Positions 38,038-49,697 of a stretch of 64,000 nt of DNA are shown here, one piece after another (within the stretch, counting starts at the first letter, position 1; the number at the start of each line of letters is the position of its first letter). The stretch is from assembly GCA_963693285.1 (NCBI GenBank), contig OY848924.1, positions 7,860,400-7,924,399 on the forward strand, written 5' to 3'. The notes beneath the pieces are model-generated. The model worked only from the letters and a program-made list of their open reading frames with translations. It searched no databases and was not told the origin of the DNA. Source of the DNA: Xestospongia muta (Eukaryota; Porifera; Demospongiae; Haplosclerida; Petrosiidae). Both the position numbers and the translations under genes were made by a program.

Positions 38038-39644
38038 TAGACTACTAATCATCGTTGCAATTGGATGCTACTTGTAAAACATTAGTCACGTTCCATTGGT
38101 ACATTTAATTTGTTAACATAACATTCCCCTCATTTTGATATTAAATTGGCAATTCAATGTTCATATTATTCTGATTTTTCATTAATATTAACCCTTGTTT
38201 AACTTTATGAGAAGGTTTTATAACAACACTAGGTACTGTTGGTGAATTATAAGTCCTTTGGTTCACCTTACTGCTCTCAGTACATACAGTAGTTGGATTT
38301 CAACCGTTATTTCTCAACCTATAGTGTGTCCTATATTTTCCACTACATGGTTTGACAATATCTCACTAACTGCTATCTTCTTCCTAGTTTGTTGGCTAGA
38401 TAATCTAGCTGTTAAAATCTAATGGATACCAGCTGGTATTTTAGAGAGACTGGTATCAGAACAAACCTGTTTAATAGATTGATCTTTTAATTTCATTAAA
38501 TTTAATAAATAGAACACTAAATAATATTATAAATAAGTGATTGAAGTAGTAGATTGTGTTTATGTCCTCTTTAATAATATATTGCATTCTATTTCAAATG
38601 ATATGTGATCCTACATTAAACTTTGTGTACAAAGTTTTTCATACAGGATACAAAAACCATACAACAAGTAAATCTATATGTTTATTAATGTGTTTCCTCA
38701 GATGTAAAGATAGATGTCATTAGATAATGTGTTATGTCAATAACTTAAAGTTAATCATGTTTATAGACCATATAATGACCTATTGATAATGATTATGGAT
38801 TAGTAATAACAATATGATTGATGTGGTAACAATATATGCATTACCTAAAGATGAATGATCGTTTGAGCTACCTGATAGACCAGAAAATTTGATTGTGACA
38901 TATATGTGTGTGTGTGTGTATTCTTTGTTTGTTTTTCAGTTAAAGTTTGAAGAGACCTTAGGTATGAACATAATAGTGTATGTTGTACTTCATATTGTAA
39001 TTCTAACTGAAAAATATTAAATCTGATCTCGTTTATACTATATCTTTCTTAATACATTAATATTATACTGTGTCCATTTATTTAGAGTTGTAATCTGAGT
39101 CAGATATAATTCTGTATCATTCATATTATATATCTAAACTATCTATTATTACAGTATGTGTATGTCCATACATTAGTTTAGTATGTCCATACATTATTTT
39201 AGTATGTCCATACATTAGTTTAGTATGTCCATACATTAGTTTAGTATGTCCATACATTAGTTTAGTATCTCCATACATTAGTTTAGTATCTCCATACATT
39301 AGTTTAGTATCTCCATACATTAGTTTAGTACGTCCATACATTAGTTTAGTACGTCCATACATTAGTTTAGTACGTCCATACATTAGTTTAGTATGTCGCA
39401 AAACTAACAATCAGTAATTATATAATTCCATTCATTGAATTTGTCATTCAAGCTCTTCAAAGATTTAATATTGTTGTTTTTTAAAACAAATCACAATTAG
39501 TAATTATATATTTAAAAAATAAACTCGTTTATATAATATTAATATATTTAATAAATAATTGGGTGTGCTATTGTTGCATGTAATTAGTAATTAGACAATA
39601 ATTTTATAATTAATTTTTCACTGCATAATTTCTGAATTTCTAAG
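38038..39644. other. Intergenic, PPT1 to receptor D
   Basis: AT-rich, 1.6 kb. It holds a TG run near 38908 and a 21-bp tandem repeat (39155-39400). No coding sequence recognised. From about 39420 to 39645 the sequence is homologous to 44030-44335, marking the 3' part of the D/E duplication. Confidence 0.6.
39155..39400. repeat. 21-bp tandem repeat, about eleven copies
   Basis: The unit ttagtttagtatgtccatac, about 21 bases, alternates among tatgtcc, tatctcc and tacgtcc subtypes in blocks, showing block-wise expansion. The open minus frame (TKLMYGH repeats) is an artefact. Confidence 0.95.
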
Positions 39645-40295
39645 TTAATCTGCTGAAATAGGAATGTGACCATTAACATAGATTTCACCTTTTGATATAA
39701 CTTCTTCCTTTGGAGATGAAGTTGAAATCTGACCCTTATCATATATCTCAGCTTTGAACACAATTTCTTCCTTCTGAAATGAAGTAGAAATGTGACCACT
39801 AACATAGATTTCAACTTTTGATACGACTTCCTTTTGAGATGAAGTAGAAATATGACCATTACCATATATCTCAGCTTCAGATGCAACTCTCTTCTGAAAC
39901 AGTCGACAAATGACATTTTTTGTGGCTCCCCAATTAATGACATATATTAAAGTCCCTATACATTATAAAAATAATATTCTAACAATTGAACTACTGACAA
40001 AGATACCTAGTGGCAGTAGGCCATTACTGATATTTAAAAGAGCAGTTAAAACAGGTGATGTGTATGGTTTAAATATATTACGATCACAGTTGCCTGGTAT
40101 ATAACCAGGTGCTTCACAAAGGAAATAGTCCTTCAATGCTTCTGACAATTCAAATTTTCGAGCACTATAGATTGCTGAGTCAACAAATGTTACACTATAT
40201 AGTGTTAGATAGATAATAAAAAGAATGACTAGTTTTCTCTCTGTTGAGGTCATATAAATGAGATCATTAGCAGGTCTGAAAAGACCTTCATGCTA

Positions 40296-40339
<44 letters not shown>

Positions 40340-41563
40340 TAATAGTTCTATTTGACATAATTGCTTACCCTGTGGATAATCCTGATGACAAATATTAACA
40401 AACAAGTGAAAATACTCATAAAAATAATATTGACAAAAGTGGTAGAATAAAATGCAAGATCAGCACTGTTAGGGAGACAAATTGTAGGAGGTAGACTAGT
40501 CAAATTGTATTCAAATTTATTATGAGCTAATGTCAGTATAACTCCAGGTAGTGGTAAAAGAACACCTTTTGTAGTAATAAACAATATAATTCATTCATTC
40601 ATTACAACTCACCTATAATTACCAGTACAATATGTACATATTTGAAATGTTTTTGTTTTGACATTGTTAATGCATGAAAAGGAAAAGCTAACTTATAAAA
40701 TGTAACACCAATAAGACATAACCACCAATAAGTTAACATCACAGATGTATAATGAACTAGGACACCTATTAGGATAAACTAGTGATGACGTTTACGCCAA
40801 TATTGGTATGTTAATTTTGAGTTATTGATGTACCTACATTCATTTAATAAGATTATAATAGTGTTCATACCTGAGACAGAACAAAATGTAGTTGGATGTA
40901 ATATGGTAGTCCACAGATCTGTTGAACTACAATAGAGTGTGGTAGGATCAATTGATGAAATAAGATCCAAGATTTCTTCACATACAGTGTTGATAGATAC
41001 ATAATATAATATATATTAATTACCTGTTATTGTGTAGGTTATTGTTGTATAAATTATGAAGACTGTAGGAAACCTAAATCTATAAATGAGATATAATTAA
41101 TATTATACTTAAGATTTAATTGCATACATTAACTTGTAACGAATACCAGCAACTATAAAAGTAGCCATTGAAAAACACAGACCCATAGCTGCACTAAAAC
41201 CTTTGATAATAGTCAGTATTTGTGTAATATCTTTGGAGTATTGTGTCCAGCGATCACAGAGTGGAAGACATGCATTATAATAATTATGGAAATCATCACG
41301 ACAAGTTATATTTTCATAAGGTGTAAAGTTTTCAGGAAAAGAAAGGGAATCATATGATTCTTGTTGCTAAAAGGAGTAAATGTTTATTTGATAAAACATT
41401 TCAAGATTTTACTTACAATAATACTGTGTAATATGATTGGTATTGCGAAAACAGACAAAGTAAGTACTACTGCAACAGTTAAACACGTTACTTCTAGTAC
41501 TCTCCTAACCAATGGAGTCTTCTTGTCCTCTAAAATAACTGATCTCGTCTTGACTTGAGACAT
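39645..41563 (-). pseudogene. Frizzled-like receptor D, no cysteine-rich domain, premature stop in TM7
   Basis: The start at 41563 reads MSQVKTRSVILEDKKTPLVR then an anchor. The next exon goes straight to a short hinge (ENITCRDDFHNYYNACLPLC then DRW) and TM1, so the cysteine-rich domain is missing. TM exons follow (TM3 YWWLCLIGVTFYKLAFPFHA), loop 3 is FLCEAPGYIPGNCDRNIFKP. In TM7 codon TAA at 39963-39965 replaces the TTA leucine of receptor E. The frame is otherwise open for another 105 codons to the ancestral stop at 39645, still encoding the family tail with GHISTS/KEEVVSK repeats. Either a very young pseudogene or a receptor shortened within TM7. Confidence 0.75.
40297..40336. repeat. (GA)n microsatellite in an intron of receptor D
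   Basis: Reads (CT)n then TATTAG on the sense strand, directly upstream of the exon encoding HEGLFRP. The same location in receptor E (44996-45027) also has the tract. Confidence 0.93.
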
Positions 41564-44335
41564 ACTGTATAGCGCTACCAAGAGAGCTTACTTTTTCGTC
41601 ATACAATGCATGTGTGCATGTAGGCAGGGTAAATTACATATCTGGAGTCTACACAGACTACACACCCCCTTGTCTCCTATATGACTATTAATTGATAATT
41701 CTGCATCAAATATGTGAAGCATGCAGAGGATGTGCACTAATTGTGGTGTGTTGTTTATTCTTTTTCTATAATTTCCAAATCAGGATTTCAAAATATCTTT
41801 TAAAACGGTCAAAACAATTAAAAATTATTATATGAATAAATTTATGCTAATAATATTTTATGAAATTTTCTTTGTCAGTTTTATGTTTGTAATACCAATT
41901 AGATATTTTATATATACCATATAACTTATTAAATTCGTGGAATGTTCTCTATGACAGAGTAAGGACCACTTCCACTGACATTTCTTCACAGTATATAGTT
42001 TAAAATTGATTTAATATTTATAAAAAAATGTTGTGTTACCCAAATGATCTTTCCTGACTCACATCCACTGAGGCTTCCACTTTGGCTCCAGGATTCCCTG
42101 CTATTGCTAGCTAGGACCGCCACCGTGGCTTGGTAACCATTATCAAAGGTCATTCATTATACAAGGAAATACAGAAGGTACTCATAATTTTTAAGTAAAT
42201 ACCATTTTAATCATAACTTCTACACTCCATTGTATTTTTAATGTCTTGTCTTAATTTTTAAAATAGATTCTCAATATCAAGATTTGAATATCTTTAATAA
42301 ACCAGTCAAATTGGTTAAACCAGTTAAAGAGTTATCTGATATAATTTATGTAATAATATTAATAATATTATTATGTAATAATATTTTATAAAAATTTGTG
42401 TTAGTTTGTAATACCAATTGGATATTTTATATATACCATACAACTTATTAAATTCGTAGAATGTTCTCTATGACAGAGTAAGGACCAGTTCTACTGACAT
42501 TTCTTCCCAGTAGTTTAAAATTGATTTAAAATTCATTAAAAAAAATGTTGTGTTGCCCAAACGATCTTTCGTGACTCAGCTCCACGCAGGCTTCCACTTA
42601 GGCTCCAGGATTCCCTGCTATTGCTAGCTAGGACCGCCACCTGGCTTGGTAACCCTCGTCCGAAGACGAGGTAATCCTGGCTGGAACTTCGCCCTAACTT
42701 CAAACCAGCCGTACTGGGTTTCGAGCTTCGGGAAAATCATCGTCATTACTAAACCGGGACTACAATACACCGGACCTCGTCACGTTTAAAGGGAGACTAC
42801 CAGCCGTATCCTAGTCCGCCTTTCGGATACTCCGAAGAGTATGCTGGTAACCATCTCAGAGGTCAACTAGGTGCATCGCAGACGCTGGCCAACAACACAA
42901 CCTATCCAAGGTTGTTTTGGTTTCCTTTTATATGTACTTACGATTTTGTCTTCATGCTCTTGTGGGGCGCGTTGTGTATTGACTATGAATATCATTAACG
43001 ATAACTGACGTCGTTACCGACATCGATGAATTAAAAAGACTGTTAACATAGCTAAAACTAAAACTGTATTTTAAGGGACAAGAATAAAACTAGTCCAACT
43101 TAAGCAAACTAGAACAACACTACTAATTATAATAATTTTTATCATTTTTTAATTTTATAAGGGCCACAAAAAATCAAATCTAGTTAAATAAATTTTAAAG
43201 ACACACGTGATTAATTGTCAATACTGTGTAACACTGAGCATAACACTAAATAGTATAGTTGTCTGCTGGTGTCAAAATATTTATTTTATTGTGTTGATTT
43301 CATAATACTAATGTAAAATATCATTATGTCCCTTTTTTATGCTACAAAAATAAAAATCCTTGCCTAAACAGTCTTCTTTTGTCCTTCTATCCAAATTTAT
43401 AATAGCTCCTTTAGGTCCTCGAGTGCTCCAGACATATATAATAGCAATCAATTAAAATAGGATAACTTTCTCCAGCAATGGCTGTCAACTTATCTTGTAT
43501 TTGGTAGCCATTGTTAACAAAATATGGAGGGTCAACCTAAGACAACAGTTTATACAAAAATGGACATTCATAATTTGTGTATCAATTTTTAAACAGTTAA
43601 ACAGATTTTAGATGTAATAAATCTATACTATCAGTCACAATGAGGGATGGGGGTTGACTCCCTTTTGGAAGAGGGATGAAGAGAGAGGTGGGACTTTGTT
43701 TTCTCTCACTTTAGTAGGTCTAGGATCTTCAGGTACTTGCAATAACTTCTCAATTGTAATTGTATGCTGATCTTGTGAAGGAACAATGTCCTGATATTTG
43801 ACAGTTTGTGACACAAGTGTGCTGTCTGTATTTTGGAACTTCTCTTGGTCTTCTTCCTCTTGGTACTCTACTTTCTCTCCTTTTTGTATTTCTTCCTCTT
43901 CTACTTCTTTGTATCCTTCTTTGTCTTCTTCCTGACTTTATCTTTCTTCCTTTTTCACTGACCCAGTAGTAGTAGCTCAGTATGTTACCAAATATAACAA
44001 TCAAAAAATTTTCTGATACCATTTTTGAACTGTCAGACAAATTCTTCAAAAGATTTAGCATTGTTATTTGTTTAAATAAACATAATTGGTACTTAAAGAT
44101 TTAAATACTAAACTCATTTTATAATAATTTAATAGATAATATTGGTGTGCTTTTTGTTACAAGTGATTTGTAATAAGACAAAAAGTTTAATGTGATTGTT
44201 TAGGAAACAACCAATTAATTGAACATTATTTTACATCAAATTATATACTATCTTGTAGTCAGGGTAATGCATGGATTTGTGCAAACAATAATTATTATTT
44301 ATCTTTCATCAGATGATTTCTGAGTTTCTAATAAG
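41564..44335. other. Intergenic between receptors D and E, with duplications
   Basis: No confident gene. About 41770-42145 and 42265-42660 are diverged direct copies of one another (shared ttccctgctattgctagcta and cttattaaattcgt). A GC-richer structured segment follows (42640-42925). From about 43330 to 43560 a decayed minus-strand frame reads VDPPYFVNNGYQIQDKLTAI, possibly a transposase relic, not assigned. A basic open frame at 43750-44061 is unsupported. Confidence 0.5.
42640..42925. other. GC-rich hairpin-rich segment of unknown nature
   Basis: The segment is clearly less AT-rich than everything around it and contains perfect stems closed by CGAA loops: cctcgtc-cgaa-gacgagg (42654-42671) and atactc-cgaa-gagtat (about 42827-42842), plus a ggctgg/ccagcc pair. 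It may be a structured RNA or the conserved end of a mobile element. No known RNA family was recognised. Confidence 0.5.
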
Positions 44336-44993
44336 TCAATCTGCTGAAATAGGAACGTGAACATTAACATGTGTCTCAGCTTTTGGGACAACTTTTTCCT
44401 TCTGAAATGAAGTAGAAATGTGACCACTAACATATATCTCGGCTTTTGATACAACTTCCTCCTTTGGAGATGAAGTAGGAATGTGACTACTAACATAGAT
44501 TTCAGGTTTTGATACAACTTCCTTGAGAGATGAAGTAGGAATATGACCATTACCATATATCTCAGCTTCAGATGCAATTTTCTTTTGAAACAGTCGACAA
44601 ATGAGATTTTTTGTAGCTCCCCAATTAATGACATATATTAAAGTCCCTATAAATAATAAGCATAATATTCTAACAATTGAACTACTGACAAAGATACCTA
44701 GTGGCAGTAGGCCTTTACTGATATTATAAAGAGCAGTTAAAACAGGTGATGTGTATGGTTCAAATATATTACGATCACAGTTGCCTGGTATATAACCAGG
44801 TGCTTCACAAAGGAAATAGTCCTTTATTGCTTCTGATAAGTCATCTTTATGAGCACTTTTAATTGCTGAGTCAATAAAGCTTACATTGTATAGTGTTAGA
44901 TAGATAATAAAAAGAATGACACGTTTTCTCTCTGTTGAGTACATATGAATAAGATTATTATTAGCAGGTCTGAAAAGACCTTCATGCTAATAT

Positions 44994-45029
<36 letters not shown>

Positions 45030-46299
45030 TAATAAAATATTACATGAGAGTTCTATTCAACATAATTGCTCACCTTGTGGATAAACCGAATAATAAATAT
45101 GAACAAACAAATGAAAATACCTGTAAAAATAATATTGACAAAAGTGGTAGAATAAAATGCAAGATCAGCATTGTTGGGGAGACAAATTGTAGGAGGTAGA
45201 CTAGTCAAATTGTATTCAAATTTATTATGAGCTAATGTCAGTATAACTCCAGGTAGTGGTAAAAGAACACCTTTTGTAGTAATAAACAATAATTCGTTCA
45301 TTCATTACAACTCACCTATAATTACCAGTACAATATGTACATATTTGAAACGTTTTTGTTTTGACATTGTTAACGCATGAAAAGGAAAAGCTAATTTATA
45401 AAACGTAACACCAATAAGACATGACCACCAATAAGTTAACATCAAAGATGTATAATGAACTAGGACACCTGTTAGGATAAAACTAGTGATGACATTTATG
45501 CCAATATTGGTATGTTAATTTTGAGTTATTGATGTACCTACATTCATTTTAATAAGATTATAATAGTGTTCATACCTGAGACAGAACAAAATGTAGTTGG
45601 ATGTAGTATGGTAGTCCACAGATCTGTTGAACTACAATAGAGTGTGGTAGGATCAATTGATGAAATAAGATCCAAGATTTCTTCACATACAGTGTTGATA
45701 GATACATAATATAATATATATTAATTACCTGTTATTGTGTAGGTTATTGTTGTATAAATCATGAAGACTGTAGGAAACCTAAATCTATAAATGAGATATA
45801 ATTAATTATTATACTTAAGATTTAATTGCATACATTATCTTGTAACGAATACCAGCAATTATAAAAGTAGCAATTGAAAAACACAGACCCATAGCTGCAC
45901 TAAAACCTTTGATAATAGTCAGTATTTGTGTAATATCTTTGGAGTATTGTGTCCAGCGATCACAGCGTGGAAGACATGCATTATAATAATTATGGAAATC
46001 ATCACAACAAGTTATATTTTCATAAGGTGTAAAGTTTTCAGGAAATTTAAAAAAAAGGGGATTGTATTCTTGAGCTTGTTTCTAAAAATAATAAATGTTT
46101 ATCTGATCAAACATTTTAAAAATTATAGTTCAAAAATTTTTTTTTTACTTACAATAATACTGTGTAATATGATTGGTATTGATGAAACAGACAAAGTAAG
46201 TACTACTGCAACAGTTAAACACGTTACTTCTAGTACTCTCCTAACCAATGGAGTCTTCTTGTCCTCTATAATAACTGATCTGGTCTTGACTTGAGACAT
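44336..46299 (-). CDS. Frizzled-like receptor E, no cysteine-rich domain
   Basis: The intact duplicate of D. The start at 46299 reads MSQVKTRSVIIEDKKTPLVR, then an anchor, a small hinge exon (ENITCCDDFHNYYNACLPRC then DRW), seven helices, and loop 3 FLCEAPGYIPGNCDRNIFEP. TM7 is complete (RILCLLFIGTLIYVINWG) and leads into a tail of four imperfect repeats around EIYVSSHIPTSSPKEEVVSK ending HVPISAD. The receptor has no cysteine-rich domain, so it cannot bind a ligand through the usual Frizzled module. Exon order and introns match D throughout. No KTxxxW after TM7. Confidence 0.82.
44996..45027. repeat. (GA)n microsatellite in an intron of receptor E
   Basis: CT on the sense strand, just upstream of the TATATTAG acceptor of the last exon; orthologous position to the tract in receptor D. 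Confidence 0.92.
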
Positions 46300-47230
46300 C
46301 ACGAAGATAGCTGTTGATACAATCGATACATCTATGCACTTATAATATATGTAGGCAGTGTAACACCCCCTCGCCAGAGGCCTGGAGTGATATGTGAACT
46401 ATGTTTGATATATCGTAATTGAAATTTGCAAACAATTTTACAACCAGCTGACTTGTGTCACATACTAGTGTAGTATGTGGAATGATTTATTATATTAGTA
46501 GTGAACTTAATACAACCAGGTCCATGTAACATATTCAGATCATAAAAGATATTGGAAAACTGGGTTGTATTAATTCAAAGATAGACACACACACACACAC
46601 ACACACATATACAAATAAATTATAATTATTTTATTATGTAGTTTTATTTACAATAAATCTATGCAATATTTGTAATTGATATTGTGTAAACAGAAAAAGT
46701 AAGAACTACTGCAACAGTTAAACATGTTGCTTCTAGTACTCTCCTAACCAATGGAGTCTTCTGTAATAACTGGTCTTGTCTTTAGACATTCTGAAGTGTC
46801 ACAAAGATCAGAGACATGTTGTTTTATTTGTCTTAACATAGGGAATAAGAATTACGAAGAATTGCCAACTTTCTTGCATTACTATCTCATTATTGATTGT
46901 GTAAGTTCATTTTTAATAGAGTTAAACTCTGCAGGAATGCAATTCAAACCGCAAATTAGAAAGTGTGTATGGACAATATCGTAGGGTTATTCATTATTTC
47001 ACAGTATTCACAATATAAGACTTTATACATGTTAGAATAGATACGTTTTGTGTTTATATTAAAGAGAAACAAGTTACTATGTAGCACAATTTTGAATTCT
47101 AAGCTTTTTCACAATCTACACTGTTGTTATTGTATATACACACACACATACATATACATATATATAAAATTATAACAATACAAGAAATTCTAATTATTAA
47201 ATCACACAAAATCTACCAATCAAATTGTCA
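46300..47230. other. Intergenic, receptors E and F
   Basis: It holds a short CA run (46585-46607), the receptor first-exon fragment described separately, and AT-rich sequence with TA/CA runs near 47135-47165. A plus-strand frame at 46751-46984 overlaps the fragment antisense and is not supported as a gene. Confidence 0.5.
46660..46800 (-). pseudogene. Fragment of a third D/E-type receptor, first exon only
   Basis: Reverse-strand sequence around aaacatgttgcttctagtactctcctaaccaatggagtcttct is nearly the same as first-exon sequence of D (41460-41563) and E (46200-46299), including an ATG near 46788. A deletion between the start and the anchor disrupts the frame, and no later exons follow. It is the remnant of another tandem copy. 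Confidence 0.8.
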
Positions 47231-48611
47231 TTACTGTGAGTGATCAGTATTAGTACTGACATAAGACAATTTATTAACATCTGGATGAAAAGAGAGAGTA
47301 GGACAGAGATTGGTTGTAACTTTTGTATTTTCTGTGTATCTCTTTCGGTGACAATAATGTCGGAAGCAAGACATCATTTTTTGGGTAGTCATCTTCCAAT
47401 TTATGACAAAAGCTAAATTTGCTGTGGGAATAAAACCCATCAACAAATAAGAGATTGCTGATAGCTCTGGGTAGATGTATTGTCGATATTCCTTGGGATT
47501 GCATTGTGATGTTTGATTGGGTAAATGACCCATTGCTTCACAACGTAAGTATGTCTCTATTGAGTTTAAAAGCAAATCTTGATCTGCTGTAGCAACACCA
47601 AAATATGCTAAAGTGACTACACCAAATATAATGTAATAACACAGCACAAAAAGAATCTTTCTCTCTGCTGTGCTAATTCTAAATTTACTTTTGTTTCTGG
47701 AACGAAATATACCTTGATGCTAAAAGGAATGGAAATAAATTAATTAAATGTTGCTAGAATGAACTAAAGTGCATGACGTTGTTTGCTAACAAGGTCATTG
47801 TCATGAATATCATTACATTAGAATGATTTAATTTGTTACTATACAAATAATAACACAATTTTCTGCATTTTTAAATGTAACAGCCAGATGTCCTAATCTA
47901 ATGTCAATTCAAACTATGCATTATTTAATACATTTCACAGTTATTATTATAAGTTAAATAACTCATCATAACTGTGAGTTAATTAACCATTTATATATAG
48001 TTAATTAACTTATCAGCATATTCCTTCATGATGCATTGTTACAGACTTACTTTATGGACCATCCAGAACATGAGAACAAACAATGAGATACCAATAGCTA
48101 ATAAAATATTAAGAGGTAACAATGTTGAGTAATACCAAAGGTCTTCATTGCGAGGATTGCATAACAAAGGAGGAAATTGAGTAATTATGTAACCCCAGTC
48201 TGGAACTAAGAGTGCTAGTAAGACACCTGGTATAGGTATGAGGATACCTAGTTTGGGAATGAGATAACAATATCAATGTGAGCTGTTTACCAGCCAGAAA
48301 TAAAACCAGATGAATGTATTTGTCTTTTCTTTCATATTGTTTAGCTTTTAAAGGGAACATTACTTTATAGAATATAGAACAAACATGAAAGAACCACCAC
48401 AGTGTAATATTTAATAGAAGATAGTGGAACACTGCTCCTAAGATAGTAAATACAAAAGATTTCATTCTTAGCTTCACATGACAATAATATATTAGCATAC
48501 CTGATATTATACAAAATGGAGAAGAATTATTAAGGATATCTGTTATAGTAACAGAAGTACAATAAAGTTTATAATGATCAATAGGTGTTATGATCACAAA
48601 AAATGCTGAAT

Positions 48612-48699
<88 letters not shown>

Positions 48700-49636
48700 C
48701 ATAGTATCATATGCATAACTCACCTACAACACAATAACCAGTTGTCATATAAACTAAAAAAATCGAAGGAAAAGTCAACCTATATAAAAGAAAGTAAGTG
48801 AAAGTTGGTTAATAGAGATCAATAATCATACATTACTTTCCATCGCACAAATGAAATTATAATGACAATAATTCCAATAATTAACCCAAACCAAGCAGAA
48901 AATAATGTTGTAATAAACACAGCAAGAGTGACATCGTGTGAACTTTGTTCAAAACTATCACATCTAGCACGACACAGTCCATTTATTTTGCTAAATTGAT
49001 CTGTACAAACTGTTTCATCAGGTAGTAAAGATGAATTACTCTTGTTATTATTCAAACTGCCTGAACCACTGATATCTAAACAGAACATATCAATAAATTA
49101 CATATTATAATGATCCATGCAAATGTACCAGATGAGTAAGTGGCTACCGGTAAATTAGAACAGACTGGTAACAGGTTACCAAATTGGGGAGAGTTTGTTA
49201 ATATTTTCCATTCAGTCTCACATGCAACAGTGCTAACTTTTATACAAAATTCTTGTGAAGGTAAATATAAATCTCCTGTTGTACAGTCACAGAGAGGAAA
49301 GACATACTGACAGAGAAAAGGAATGCCAACAACTTGACATGTAGATGGGGGAAAACCTATCAAAAGTACCAAATTTATTAACTGAATTATAATTTTAAAT
49401 GTTACTTTTTAGTGAATTAATGTCATCTTCTGATAATAAATGAGAATTATTTATAAATACTGATGTTGATTCACCCAGTGCACAACTCTGCCAACTTGAG
49501 AGGAAAGAGGAACAAACACTTCCTGAATATACTTCAGCATGACATCTAGAAACACCATTAACAGCAGGAACTAAACTCCATGATAAATCATCTTGTGAAC
49601 ATGTCTGTGGTCCATAACTGGAGCACTACAATGACA

Positions 49637-49697
<61 letters not shown>

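Noticed and set aside
39126..39410. Minus-strand TKLMYGH repeat frame
   Set aside because: 21-bp satellite with no stop; no start context or homology.
39584..39943. Minus-strand 119-codon frame
   Set aside because: Shadow frame of the receptor D tail repeats; the true frame continues the family tail.
42640..42925. Hammerhead ribozyme
   Set aside because: Looked for a CUGANGA core with GAAA on both strands because of the hairpins; the core is absent.
43330..43560. Possible transposase remnant reading GYQIQDKLTAI
   Set aside because: Short, contains stops nearby and does not clearly match a DDE family by eye; left unassigned.
43750..44061. Minus-strand 103-codon basic frame
   Set aside because: Arg/Lys-rich low-complexity sequence from a purine/pyrimidine-biased stretch; no homology seen.
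46751..46984. Plus-strand 77-codon frame
   Set aside because: Overlaps the antisense of a receptor first-exon fragment and has no family match.
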